Origin: Arctopsyche grandis
Lineage: Eukaryota > Arthropoda > Insecta > Trichoptera > Hydropsychidae
NCBI RefSeq assembly: GCF_051622035.1
Contig: NC_135367.1
Coordinates: 13,754,501-13,818,500 of the forward strand
Length of the DNA: 64,000 nt
Reading direction: 5' to 3'
This document shows positions 12,391-24,091 of this stretch, one piece after another. Numbering within the stretch: position 1 is the first letter of the stretch; every line of letters starts with the position of its first letter. The notes under the pieces were generated by a model. That model was not told where the DNA came from. It was given only the letters and a program-made list of their open reading frames with translations, and did no database searches. The position numbers were made by a program, and so were the translations under genes.

Positions 12391-13234
12391 AGGCGTCGCG
12401 CCTTGACGCGCCGGTTGCGTACGCGCATCGATTGCCTATTGTTCTAAATAAACATAAGATTGAATTGAGATCGTCTTTACTTGTCTCTCTCTCCTGCAAT
12501 CCTCCCTACTACCCAGCGGACTTCCTATAAAATGGGGGCTCGTCCGGGATAGGGATTAAGATTGCGAGAGAAGACGCCGGCAATCTGACAGATGGCGGCC
12601 ATTCGTGTTCGAGAATATTCAACGGGTGTTCCGGAGAAATTGGAGTTGGCGGCTATCATCATAGCATAGTAGCGGACGTGTGCTACGAGGACCCTGATGA
12701 CTGTGATGACCAACGACTACCAAGATGACAAGGACATCGACGATGACATCAGCCGCGACGGAGTATGACGCGTCAGCGTCGAGGACGGAGCGTGACCTCA
12801 CAAGCCGCGCGCAATTTGACATCGCACGCGACGATGACAGATGACGAGACGAGCTTACAGACGACCATCAGCTGAGAATCATAGTGTGATTGTGAGTGTG
12901 TTTGTATGTGTTGTTCATTGCGAATATAGTGAAGGTAAACGCGTTTTGTTGGCGGTGCAGAGGCGCGTCGAATTCCAAGGCTGATGATCCACGGGGATCT
13001 ATCACGACGGCTTGTTGGCACGGTCACTCTTCGAGGTTTCAACAGACGGTTGGACCTGATGGTGCCTGAGGGTTTTTATAGGGGATCGGTGTCAAGGGTC
13101 GGTGGTGCCACGTGTGAGGTGACGCTGAAGAACGAAGAAACGCTAATGTATGGCTACGAACCACGAATATTTTTATTGTTTACGACGAAATATGTTATTT
13201 TTAATGCTGATAAACAATTTTTATTTTAAATGAA

Positions 13235-13305
13235 TAACGAATGAAAGATGAAACATTACAAAGAATGAAAGATGAAACACTACAAAGAATGAAAGATGAT
13301 TTGTG
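13235..13305. repeat. Short tandem repeat, 24-bp unit
   Basis: Two and a half to three copies of a unit containing aaagaatgaaagatgaaac stand in tandem inside the LTR element. Confidence 0.75.
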
Positions 13306-13657
13306 TTTTTTCTTCAATTATTACATATCACCTGTACTATTGATTATGTACTACTGTAAATCCGAGACGTATTTATGTCAGGTATGGCCGAATGTAGGAT
13401 ATTAATATAAAATGATTATAATTATGTATAATGATGTGGCTCATGCCGAACAGTTGGTATTATGCACTGTATGTATTAATGTTAAGGTTGGTACTACCGA
13501 ACCGTGTGCGGTAGCGACAGTAGTTGGCGTCGCGCCTTGACGCGCCGGTTGCGTACGCGCATCGATTACCTATTGTTCTAAATAAACATAAGATTGAATT
13601 GAGATCGTCTTTACTTGTCTCTCTCTCCTGCAATCCTCCCCACTACCCAGCGGACTT

Positions 13658-13934
<277 letters not shown>

Positions 13935-13983
13935 ATATATATGTATATTATTACCCACCCGCACTTCGGATAAACTACTTGTA

Positions 13984-14272
13984 GTGAGCTTCATCAATAG
14001 ATATATTAAAGAAGACTTTGTTGCGACTACCCGTAAACACAAGAATCTCACAGTTAATGATATAGGTGTTGGTGTTGATAATACCAAAATCTACATAAAT
14101 GATCAATTAACCATTGCCAATAAACAACTTTTGACCAAAACAAAATCCTATGCTAAAGATAAGGGGTTTCAATACGTCTGGGTAAGAAATTCAAACATAC
14201 TTTTAAGAAAAAACTCCACTTCAAAGATTCTACACATAAAGACTTTGGACGACCTAAAAAAGATTATATAAA
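13984..14272 (+). mobile_element. FP-type C-terminal domain, LINE ORF1 fragment
   Basis: An open frame of about 95 codons reads VVSFINRYIKEDFVATTRKH and continues with DNTKIYINDQLTIANKQLL, YVWVRNSNILLRK and TLDDLKKI. This is the conserved C-terminal domain seen in baculovirus FP-25K-like proteins and in ORF1 of many insect non-LTR retrotransposons. It lacks the upstream coiled-coil part of a full ORF1. A start at 13,984 is only the edge of the frame. Below it lies a long AT-rich tract ending in (AAAT)n at about 15,495-15,513, which would suit a LINE 3' region. The fragment could also be a captured stand-alone FP-domain gene, but no intron signals or partner exons are seen. Confidence 0.65.
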
Positions 14273-14282
14273 TATTTTTTCA

Positions 14283-15513
14283 ATGAATAAGCAATCAATT
14301 CTAATTTTTTATTTATATTTTTCTTACCTTCTCTTTTATGTGATAATTATATTTACCGATCCTGTTATTCTCTTCTCTATATTTTATATCTACATTTCTT
14401 ACTTTATTTTTTACTGTATTTTCCACCATATTTTTTACTATATTTTCACTTTTATTAATAATAATTATTTTAATATAAATATTATTATCAAAGAATATAC
14501 ACTAACTAATTCCATATTTTATTTTACTAATACTTATTTCAATTCAATTGCTATCATCAATAATTGTTGTTTGATAATTGATTCTATATCTTCATTTATA
14601 ATTACATATACTTGTACATGCAATTACATTTTTTACTGTAATTTCTTCCATACTTTTTGCTCTATTTATAACTATAGTTTCACTTCTATTATTGATTATT
14701 GTCTTAATATTAATATTATTGTTAAAGAATATAAACTGGTTAATTCCATATTTCACTTTGTTAATATATGTTCAGATTCATTTACTACCATCAATGATTA
14801 TTATTTGAACAATAGTTCTATATCTTTGTTTATAATTATTGATGCATGTTCATTTTTATACATATGTCTATGCTTACCTACGCATGTAGGCTTATACGTC
14901 TATCTTTACGCACTCTATCAATTCTGCCCATATATTATGGTTTTTGTTTTCATTATTAATTATTGGTTCTTTCTTATATTTCTAAACGCACTTTATTTTC
15001 AATTCTATCGTCAATTGTCATCTAAATCATTGTTTATTATTATATTATGAACAAATACTTGCCAAAAAACTATATAATTCGCTTTATTAATTTTATTTTA
15101 ACTCAATTGGTATCACGAGTGATGGTTTGCTCGGTAATTCCGTATCGCTTCTATGGATGCAAGTATGTATGTGTATATTTATATTCATATACACATAACT
15201 GCTGATATTTATGCTTCTGGATATCTACACGTCTATCACTACGTACTCATCAATTGCCAATTCTATTTACGTTTTATAATTTATCTTATTTTTATTACAT
15301 TGCTATATTTTATTCTGTGTACTTTCCATGTTCCTTATTTCCATGTGCTTTATTTTCCTACTCTTTTCTTATTTTAAATGTTTGAGCTTTTCTTTTTTTT
15401 ACCTATATGTGAAAATTATTAATGGTTTACTTAACATAATTATATTTTTTTTACTATCAATCTATGTAACTTAATAAACTGTAAATTTTCCAAATAAATA
15501 AATAAATAAATAT
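14283..15513 (+). repeat. AT-rich tract with about 237-bp internal duplication
   Basis: The block starting taatataaatattattat at about 14,472 recurs in diverged form at about 14,708; both carry aaagaatata, ttaattccatatttyactt-like text and ttctatatctt. A 255-codon frame happens to stay open across it and reads as hydrophobic F/I/Y-rich text because the DNA is T-rich. I do not regard it as a protein gene. The tract ends in (AAAT)n, compatible with a LINE tail. Confidence 0.5.
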
Positions 15514-15532
15514 TATGTATATACATATACAT

Positions 15533-15660
15533 AGTACCGTTTACCATGCATTCATTATTTTTGATCTTTCGACACAAGATCTTTCGATTTTCGATCTTTG
15601 CTTTCCGATATTTGTTTTTTCGATCTTTCGACCTATCGATGCCGTGATGTAGACCCGACA
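15533..15660 (+). repeat. Repeat F, right part, copy 2
   Basis: The copy starts accgtttaccatgca. It then has gatctttcgattttcga and gctttccgatatttg and ends at gatgtagaccc. It matches the copies at 28,003 and 59,103. Confidence 0.75.
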
Positions 15661-15664
15661 ATGA

Positions 15665-16885
15665 TTTGAATCCACCATGAAAACAATTTGAATTGAAAAT
15701 TTCTTTTATCCAAGCGTGTCAAGGATGATGTTTGGTATATAACATGAAAGCGGAATCCTGACCTAATCCATAGAATATTTTATTTTATAGTTAGTCCGTC
15801 ATACATTAACCGTTTTTTAAGCATATGTATATACATGAGTAATTATAAAAACTCGTATATCAAATCGGAATGAATAAAAACAAATGATTCTACATAAGCA
15901 AATAAAGTACTTATATTTTTGTATAAAAAATACATAAGTTGATTAGCAAAACTTAAATTTTTTATCTCGGTTTGAGAATCACTGTAGAGCATCAAATGCC
16001 ATTTTCACAAATGCTTTGTAAATATTATGCGAACCTTACGTAATTCACGTTCCGTTTTGTTTTCATTTCACGATTGAACGGAAAAAACATGTTTACCATA
16101 CGAAACTTTAACGAGTTATAATAAACTATTTTTTTTTAATATTTATTTCTTTACGATTATTAAATAAAACAATCTAGAATCACAATAGTACTGTTTAACC
16201 TTGACTTTAATGTGGACAACAATATTAATGCCCTTTTAATGCACGAACAATTAATTTATATTGTTGACGACAGATAAATTAAGAATCTACATTGTACTTC
16301 ATGATATACGCTATGAAGAGCACGTATGCGAATGCGTTTATTTTAAGTGCAAAAAAGTGCATACAAACTCAACAGCACATCGCACATACGTGACTCAATT
16401 GAGTGCAGAAACCAGACCAAGGATTTACTCACCACAATGTTTGTGTATTATTTTTTTTTTTAATATTTCATCAAAATACTTCAATTATAATCGTACGTAC
16501 ACTCGTTATAAAATGACAAAGATGTTTGTATAAACAGCTGGATGAAGGTCACAACTCCTGCTAATTATTTATTTTTCCTAATATTATTAGGAATAGAATT
16601 GTGGGAGTATTAACGCCTATAACCAGAGTCAAAGAGACGGGGGGGAGGGGAATACTACCAATTCCCGGGTCCCGAATACTTTTAAGAGCCCTGTCCGAAA
16701 TATGTAGTAAGCGATATAAACGAAGCCTGCAAATTCCCGTCTACCCAACGGTAACGAATTCGTCGACAAAACTCACCAAAAACAGCCAAGTACTTTTTTC
16801 GACCATTGTGGCGCATTGGGGATTCCTGTAATGCCACAATGGTAAAAATGATTTGTGTCAAATATGTACAGTTATTTTTATTTTA
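15665..16885. other. Gene-free spacer
   Basis: No family resemblance is seen in either strand. A short hairpin (ccattgtggc at 16,803, gccacaatgg to 16,843) is present. The stretch near 16,620-16,800 is less AT-rich but unclassified. Confidence 0.45.
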
Positions 16886-16889
16886 TTAA

Positions 16890-17105
16890 ATTAAAATTTT
16901 ACCACGGGCCCGAATTTTCTCTCTGCGCCTATACCTATACCTCTCCTCTATAAGATCACATGTGTACATACATATGTGCATGTTGAGATATACATATGTA
17001 TAACCGGTCTCCGTTCCTCCTGTATTCTGCGCGCGCACATTAATACGGGAGGAAAAGTCTGTTCCTCTTGTTTCTGTTGTATCCTGCTCGCGCAAATTAA
17101 GTGAG
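16890..17105. mobile_element. hAT MITE M1, degraded copy
   Basis: The right part carries gttcctcctgtattctgc, gcgcgcacattaa and cctgctcgcgcaaattaa, the opposed blocks of family M1. The terminal CAGTGGCG motifs are lost. It abuts a repeat F right part at 17,106, the same order as at 27.8-28.1 kb. Confidence 0.55.
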
Positions 17106-17230
17106 TATGTACCGTTTACCATGCACTCTTTTTTTTATCTTTCGACTTAAGATCTTTAAATTTTCGATCTTTCCCTTCCGATATTTGCGTTTTCTGTAAT
17201 TTAACATTCTGGCTCGTCACGTAGACCCAT
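17106..17230 (+). repeat. Repeat F, right part, copy 3
   Basis: Bases accgtttaccatgcac, then gacttaagatcttt and cttccgatatttgcg, ending at cacgtagaccc. Confidence 0.7.
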
Positions 17231-17307
17231 GTATAACATGTGTGACTGTTTGGATAACATATTATACATCTTTATTAGATAGCATTCGTCTGCATAATGG
17301 TGAAAGC

Positions 17308-17443
17308 CAGTGGCGTGCATGCCGTACTTACCAGGATATAAAGGGACTCGGTATGACGTCACCTAGTCCCCTTGTATTCTGCTCGCGCACATGTGCGTCA
17401 AACTATGCGACAACAACAGGGAGATTTTAACGGCACGCCACTG
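17308..17443. mobile_element. hAT MITE M1-related, short copy
   Basis: The element runs from CAGTGGCGTGCATG to CGGCACGCCACTG, about 136 bp. The flanks gtgaaagc and gtaagaac are similar but not identical (6 of 8). The interior contains ggtatgacgtcacc, shared with the copy at 18,790-18,944. Confidence 0.7.
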
Positions 17444-17489
17444 GTAAGAACACACTGAAAACTATGACATGGGATGTGCTTTTGATTTC

Positions 17490-17690
17490 CACTGTGATGG
17501 ACGTATCTTCATGACATTGTTAATTCCTACAATCTTATTATTTCGACAAGTTTCTCTTACATTTCTTCAAATATGGGAATCACCGTTGTCGATCACTATC
17601 AAATCTAATTCAATATAAGGATAAAATATCACCGAAAACACTCCAGCGGATGAGTATTGCCAAGGATCACGATGGCATAGATTAGGTGTG
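17490..17690. repeat. Interspersed repeat R3, copy 2
   Basis: It shares acatttcttcaaatatggg, caccgttgtcgatcact and ccgaaaacactccag with 1780-1965. Confidence 0.6.
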
Positions 17691-18183
17691 CTACTGTTTT
17701 TACCGCTTTTAGGTTTAACCCATCGAATCTCAAAATATCTAAGCCATTGATATTTCACTATTGGTACAATAAGCAAACTGTGCAATGCCTTCCCTAGTTC
17801 ATAGTGACCTTCTCAATTCAGACTCGCCATAGAAGTTTTGTTTACCGGTTGTTTTCATTAAGCATACCTACTATTTACAATTAAGCGCAATACCTGATAG
17901 GTATGTTGTTATTCAAACTTGGTGATTCATATACACAATAGACCGATAAAGTATGAGGCCGCACGCTTATGGTCTTTGTAAGCAAGAAGGTTCAACATTG
18001 ATATCAATAGCTTCAATTGACACTTCATACTTGTATTTTATTCTATAAATATCCCATTTATATTTATGAGACTTGGTTTTAAACTAACCAATTTCCAATA
18101 TATATGTTAACTTTCAATTAAATAAACATATTGTAGTACCCATTTTCTCTATATTTTCAAGGATTGTTGTTGCAGTTAGGTAT
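17691..18183. other. Gene-free spacer
   Basis: AT-rich DNA; nothing is recognised on either strand. Confidence 0.5.
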
Positions 18184-18191
18184 GTAAGGGC

Positions 18192-18395
18192 TAGGGATCC
18201 CAAATATTCGAATATATTCGAATATCGAATGGTTTTAAATTATTTATTTGTAGTTTTAAGAAATTCCAGATATTATTAAAATTTTAAGAGAATCGTTATC
18301 TGTAAACGTCAAATAGAACTAAATGTGCTGTCGATTGAAAATAAAAAAATAACCCCGTATAAAATGTATTCGAATATTCGGATTTGGGATCCCTA
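18192..18395. mobile_element. hAT MITE, TAGGGATCCC termini
   Basis: The 204-bp element has termini TAGGGATCCCAAAT and its inverse, with attcgaata repeats next to both ends. A perfect 8-bp duplication GTAAGGGC lies at 18,184-18,191 and 18,396-18,403. The interior is AT-rich and non-coding. Confidence 0.85.
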
Positions 18396-18584
18396 GTAAG
18401 GGCAAGAGATTAGTGATCTAAAATCAATAATTTTTGTCCATCTACTACAGTCGTGGACATAAAAAATGCCGCATTACTGCATATTACATTCAATTTGGGT
18501 TTTTTCCTAGAATTATGTATGTCTCACTGTATGTGAAAACACATTAAATAGTACGGAACGCCACGTACTTGGCTCCATACTGTG

Positions 18585-18944
18585 ACATATGTCTCTCCTA
18601 CATTTCTTCACATATGTAGATTCGGGATTTGGGATTCACCGTTACCGATCACTGTCAAGCAAGGATAAATACAAGAAGAAACTATCACCGAAAACACTCC
18701 AGGGGGTGATTTTTGGGACTGTGTACCATTTATATGGGCTAGGGGCGCTGCGTTTTTTTCGCACGTTTAAAAGTATCTAAAAAAACACGTACCACTCTGT
18801 GTATTTTCACCCTTACTCGCTTGTGTGTGAGCAGGATACAAGGGGACTTGGTATGACGTCACCTGGTCCATTTGTACCCTGCTCGCGCTTATGTACATAG
18901 TGCACTGTGCGACAAAAACAGGGAAATTTCACCACATGCCACTG
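18585..18944. repeat. R3 fragment followed by M1-type MITE end
   Basis: Bases 18,585-18,715 match repeat R3 (gattcaccgttaccgatcac, ccgaaaacactccag). Bases about 18,790-18,944 match the M1-related MITE (gagcaggatacaagg, ggtatgacgtcacc) and end ACCACATGCCACTG. The left MITE terminus is not clear. Confidence 0.55.
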
Positions 18945-19134
18945 CTATTTTTAGTCAATCAGTATCCTACACAGAGGTAGGCGTTCGATGGATGCTTTTC
19001 GAACAAAAAGTGATCCACTGTTGTCATTATCAATTTTTAAGAAAACTTTATTTTCTTAGATCAAGAAAATAAAGTTGGATTTATTAATTAAAAAGACTTT
19101 TATAATCATTTTATTGAATTTGCAATAAAAATAT

Positions 19135-19496
19135 TATTACGTACACCGCGTAAGTGCAATCGGATTAAGCCGAATAGAATCCCAGAGACGGTGTGACCGT
19201 TCGAGGATTATCTCCCCCGTATGCACTTAGCGGCGATAGCATTTCCGTGCAGTTCTCAGAACTAACCCATACCGTGGGACCGAATGTCGTGGGAATACAT
19301 ATCCGAATACGTGACTATACAATAGGTAAACAGATTAGACGTCCTGAGAGATCTACCCCTTATAAGGCGGTACTTAGGCGATATCAGGTCATTCTGGACT
19401 GAGCACTGCCAGTGCGTGTATCTCCTTAATCATCAATAAATGCTGTGAAACGACTTTGGCCTTTTACTTGGATCCTCCACCCACCCCTACGCAACA
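19135..19496 (+). mobile_element. Solo LTR, family S, copy 1
   Basis: The sequence matches 55,653-56,096, including gcactgccagtgcgtgta, a catcaataaatgctgtg segment with a polyadenylation-type AATAAA, and the end ccacccacccctacgcaaca. It is flanked by ATAT on both sides. No internal region is present, so it is a solo LTR fossil of a Ty3/Gypsy- or Pao-type element. Confidence 0.8.
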
Positions 19497-19499
19497 ATA

Positions 19500-20715
19500 T
19501 TTTATCGATCAACTTGCCCACCCCTAGATTGAATCCTGGATGCCCCCACTGTAGTCCTTTCTTGGATATTGGCGTTTAAGCGCACGAAGGTAGGCATTTA
19601 TAGAAAGACATTTATATGAGTCACGTATAAGCGGAATCATATACTTTTATTTTTTCTATTTGAAGTTCATCCAGCGGAATGTTCCTGGGTCCCAACTCAC
19701 GCGAACCGATGTGGTGTCGAGAGCCTTGGAAGTGCCAAAAATAAATAGAGAATACGAAAAGCAAGCAAAGTTTCGGTAAAATTAACACACGAAACCAGCA
19801 CGTATACATATTGTATGTAGGTGGCAGAATATGCGGAAGTGTATTTGATAATAATAAAAAGGCACGGAAGACCAGCAAACCTGAACCGAACCATTTGTTT
19901 ATTCAAATTCGCTTTAGGAGTCAAGCATTGCCAAAACCAGAAGCTGCTTGTCGGTTTTACGAATTGTGTATAGTATCGTATCGTATATTCTTGGCCAGTG
20001 TTTTTCATGGTTCAATCAATTTCAGCTCATGAAAGGTTTCGTGCAATTTTTCGTCGTCCCTGAAACCGTTTTATGATAAAACGTAAATCTTAGTTTATGA
20101 AAATATTGTACGTTGTTTGGCATTGCATTGAGCACTTCAAATAAACATATTCAAGAAACGCAACCACAATAGGAAGAGGATGTGCACGAGTTTAACGATA
20201 TAGTAGACTAGACACGCCACTTTTTGGCTCAACCTCTGGCACACGAGTACATTGGTCTCGGCCTTGAACGCTCGTCTCCATATTATCGCAATAGTTACAC
20301 ACATGTTTTATGAATGAGGAATGTAAAATTTTTCGCAACAAATGTCAAGGGAGAGTGATCACTTTTGGCCTGTGGTGCTTAGCTATCGATGACACTAGTG
20401 ACGCATTACTTTGTTTTGGTTTGTTAATATGTGTTTTTTTTTTCATCCAATCAGTCGTCTGGACGATGAGATCAGAAAGTGACGTGACATTTACACCACT
20501 CGTCAAACTCATTCTATTGAAATATGTACACGATCAAAAAATACGACAAATGAATATAAAATATCATAAACAATGAATACCTTTATTTTGCTGCGAATAT
20601 ATTTTAGCAATCCTGTTATTTTAATATTTCCTTCATATATGTAGCTCCAAAATTCATACAAGACAAGCCTGCTACTCGCAGCAAGAGCTATCAGTTTTAA
20701 AGAAATGTATTAAAA
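19500..20715. other. Gene-free spacer
   Basis: Nothing with recognisable homology is seen. Bases about 19,620-20,040 are less AT-rich and carry short overlapping open frames on both strands, none of a known family. Confidence 0.45.
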
Positions 20716-20723
20716 TATATGGT

Positions 20724-20928
20724 CAGTGCCGGTTTTAGGGGGGGGATAGGTTGGGAGGCGCCAAATGAGTTAGGGCGCCGAAAGATGCACCAAAGGCGCT
20801 TTAAAATTTAAAATTAGAGCGCCAAAAATTCATTCAAAATTTTAGATTAGAGCGCCAAGGCGAAATTCTTTCTAAGGATGTCAAGAAAAAATTGCCCAAG
20901 GGCGCCATCGAGTGTAAGGCCGGCACTG
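20724..20928. mobile_element. hAT MITE, CAGTGCCGG termini
   Basis: The 205-bp element has termini CAGTGCCGG and CCGGCACTG and a perfect 8-bp duplication TATATGGT at 20,716-20,723 and 20,929-20,936. The interior repeats gcgcc-rich words (aggcgcc, agagcgccaa) several times. Confidence 0.85.
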
Positions 20929-20939
20929 TATATGGTAAA

Positions 20940-21663
20940 CGGACAGTGGCAAAACGTGAATTCCAGGAGCCCCCCCGAAAAATATTTTAAGGCACCCCCC
21001 TTCCCCTTATTATTTCCTTACATTTATAAAAAACTTTCCAAAATAATAATACATACCTTTTTTACGTGGAAAAATCTATTCTTCTGCATTTTAAGTCACT
21101 GAACCTGCATTATGTTTGGCTATCAATGGTTTAAAAAGTAGATCATAAGTTGCCACAAGTTTAATAAAAATATAAATTTTCCAGGACTGTTAGAAGATAC
21201 CAAACTGTCTTATAGGTTTTTAAGCTCTTTTCCTATTATGCTGTAGATTAGCATTAGAATAATATAATACTATGATTACTAACCAAATTAAATTAAATTG
21301 TAAAATAGAAAATGATCAGTAGATCAGTAGCTATTAAAATAGATATAAGATGTATTGTGAACATAATTTCGTAATAATAAAAAGCATTTAAAAATCAAAA
21401 TCAAACTGTCTTGATATCCTCAAAATGTCAAATTACATTTAGCCAATTTTAATGACATTAATAACACGATGAATGACTTGACGTCAATAATCTACACGAC
21501 TTTGCAATTCTGACGAGATATATTCTTCAATTGTCTCTGAATTTTTCCACAAATCGTATAGCTTCTTAAAGTACCTGCATTTACAAAAACTTTATACGGA
21601 TTTGAAGACCAGTTTAATGACATTTATTTTCATTTGTAGGACTAAATATTGAGGAAAAAAAAA
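20940..21663. other. Gene-free spacer
   Basis: AT-rich; no feature is recognised. Confidence 0.5.
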
Positions 21664-21672
21664 TAAAATTAA

Positions 21673-22173
21673 GGTTGTGGCTATTTGCAGGTACTATATC
21701 TGCAAATTATTGGCTATTTGCAGGCACTATATCTGCGACAGACGCAAAGCCTTCTGCGCATGTGCGTGAACTGTCACTGTCAGTGTGTTTACTGTTAAAA
21801 TTTTGTTTTTAATCTCTTAAAATTTTGTTCGAATTCGTAAAGTGACGTAGAGTAAAAAATATAATCCAAATTAGTTAATATTATTAATTGTTAGAAAATT
21901 ATTATCATATACAACGTATAATACCTACATACAAGTACAAGCCGCGAACTAGCTAAATGATATAAATCTATTATAATAACGTGCGAAATTTATTTGCCTC
22001 ATGTATGTATAATGAACGATTGATTAAACAAGTCTAGCATACATTAAATGTAAGAAATTATAATCGGATTATAAGTTCACGCGCATGCGCAGAAGACTTT
22101 GCGCCTGTCGCAGATATAGTACCTGCAAATAGCCAATAGTTCGCAGATATAGTACCTGCAAATAGCCACAACC
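21673..22173. mobile_element. Mutator-like non-autonomous element, copy 1
   Basis: The 501-bp element starts GGTTGTGGCTATTTGCAGG and ends with the inverse. The word tatttgcaggyactatatctgc occurs two times at each end as a subterminal tandem repeat. A 9-bp duplication TAAAATTAA lies at 21,664-21,672 and 22,174-22,182, the length typical of MULEs. It has no transposase. The second copy at 25,765 is in the opposite internal orientation. Confidence 0.8.
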
Positions 22174-22182
22174 TAAAATTAA

Positions 22183-23718
22183 ATCATTGGAGTTGGAATT
22201 AATTCGCATTGTGCGTAGTGTATTCACTGTAATTTTTGATCACTTTGATACATATTATACATAATTGTTTGCAATTGGCGAATTGACCCATCCCATTTGT
22301 TCGTAGACTGGCGAAAGAGAATAACAAGCGTTGACGGTTTATTTCGAAAGAATCTTTTGTGTTGATGTTACACGTCGGAAAGCTAATCATGGTCTGGCGC
22401 CAGAATAGAACCCACGAGGTTGGGGATCCTCCAATTCGGTCAGCGCAATCTGGGCAACTCTGATGTTTGTCGGACAGAGATGATGCAGCACACTGTCTCT
22501 GTCGTCACCTGGGCTGTACAGTTAACTAGCTTCCTCCTGTTGTCGTTGTAATTGATAAACAAGTTGTTATCCTTGAAAGTGGAGCACAATATAAAGCAAC
22601 ACCAACGCGAAACCTGGTGGCAGGGGCGAAAATAAGCTCGGAATGCGGCAAAATAATCAACATTACTACGAGAGTAAATCTGAAGTGATAATAAAAGCGA
22701 AAGTGACGTACGATAATATCACTTTCAACGATGGACAGTGAAGTAGGAGAACAACATATCGGTTTATTGAATTGACTTTTGATTTATTGGACGAGTTTAT
22801 ATTTATGAAAGGTGTTTATTGAAAAGGAATATTGTTATTTGAGTTTTAAACGTGTTGGCATAGGTCAGCCAATTCTTACTTCCTAATCTCATACATTGAT
22901 GTCGACTATCAGCACTGACTTATTTATTAAACTGTAACGTTATAACTAGAGGTAGGATAGTCACAGTGCTATCCATTGTTCGGCAAACCTTTAACAATGC
23001 ATTTACAACCTTTGAACAATACACGGCTCCCTCAGGCTCCGGTGACTAGTTATAACATTCTTATAAGTATTTTATTATTATACCGAGTATAAATAATGAA
23101 CTAAACTTAAATGCAAAATATACATACATAAGTATATTGCTACATGGGACAATCCCTACTATAATTAAGTCTAACTTACAGTCAACCAATCACAGTTTTG
23201 ATGCGATTTACACAGGTCAATTCAATTGTGATGTGATTTGAATTGATCGATGAATCAGCTTTATCATGAGTGACAGAGAATAAAGAAGATCATGCAGAAG
23301 TAGTCTGTTTTGTACTATCTTAACTCTTTGAATGCTGACCAATAAGTTAATGGGTCTGAAAAACGCCAATATGCGTTGTATTTTGAGCATGTACAAAGTA
23401 AACAAGAATACTACCCGCTAAGTCTTTCCAGGTAGCATTAAAAAAATCTGCATTGAACATGGGTCGTGTAATCCATGTCAATCATTTGTCATCGTTTATA
23501 AAGACTGGTTTACTCCGGAATTTATATTAATTTATAACCATAGCAGAATTTCCCGATGAAAATCCCTAACTGCTGAGTATTTTAGATTGTGGCTTGGCAT
23601 TTAGATTGTGAGCATTACATTTTAACAACAATGAAGAAGATGGAACTGGATTTGTAAAAATAAATTCATTAATTGACTTATTTTGTTTATTTTATATTGT
23701 TGCAAGATATATTAGAGA
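22183..23718. other. Gene-free spacer with one unexplained GC-richer stretch
   Basis: Bases about 22,380-22,760 are richer in G+C than their surroundings and contain only short frames (for example one starting ATGGTCTGG at 22,389, 24 codons). I cannot place them in a family. A decayed relative of the 6807 hairpin lies at 22,972-23,021. Confidence 0.4.
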
Positions 23719-23726
23719 GTCTAAAC

Positions 23727-24083
23727 CAGAGAAATACAATATTCATAGAAATGGCTTTAGGTGTTCTTTTGTTGTCAAGTGACATTCTGTCCACGGACAG
23801 ATCTAAATAATTTTAGCATCAGTCGTATTTGACACTTGGTGCTCGACGTATGTCTGATAAAATCTTCTCTGTTTGTTTATATTACTCGCAAGATGGGCAA
23901 GCATCGGTAAAAATTGCACAATACATTCAAAAACACACAATAAACAACATGGGATACATTTTTATAAGTAAATTGATCCGATTGTATTCCGTGCGATGTA
24001 GCGTATTTATAGAGACGTACCGCGTAAAATTGACAACAATTATTTATTCGTAAGGGCCCCTCTATTCTTAATACATCTCTCTG
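23727..24083. mobile_element. hAT MITE family A, copy 2
   Basis: The 357-bp copy runs CAGAGAAATAC to TCTCTCTG and has the perfect duplication GTCTAAAC at 23,719-23,726 and 24,084-24,091. Its interior matches 46,731-47,087 in inverse orientation over nearly the whole length (gtcaagtgacattctgtcc, acttacgcggta-type words). Confidence 0.9.
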
Positions 24084-24091
24084 GTCTAAAC

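Noticed and set aside
13235-13305. Short direct repeats considered as a CRISPR-like array
   Set aside because: Only about three abutting copies without spacers in an insect retroelement fossil; it is a minisatellite.
14283-15050. 255-codon open frame that looks like a multi-pass membrane protein
   Set aside because: The composition simply reflects T-rich DNA, the frame spans an internal DNA duplication, and no family resemblance or gene structure supports it.
22393-22412. Bases TGGCGCCAGAATAGAACC resemble a lysine-tRNA primer-binding site
   Set aside because: No LTR can be seen upstream and no gag-like frame downstream, so the resemblance alone is not enough to call an element.
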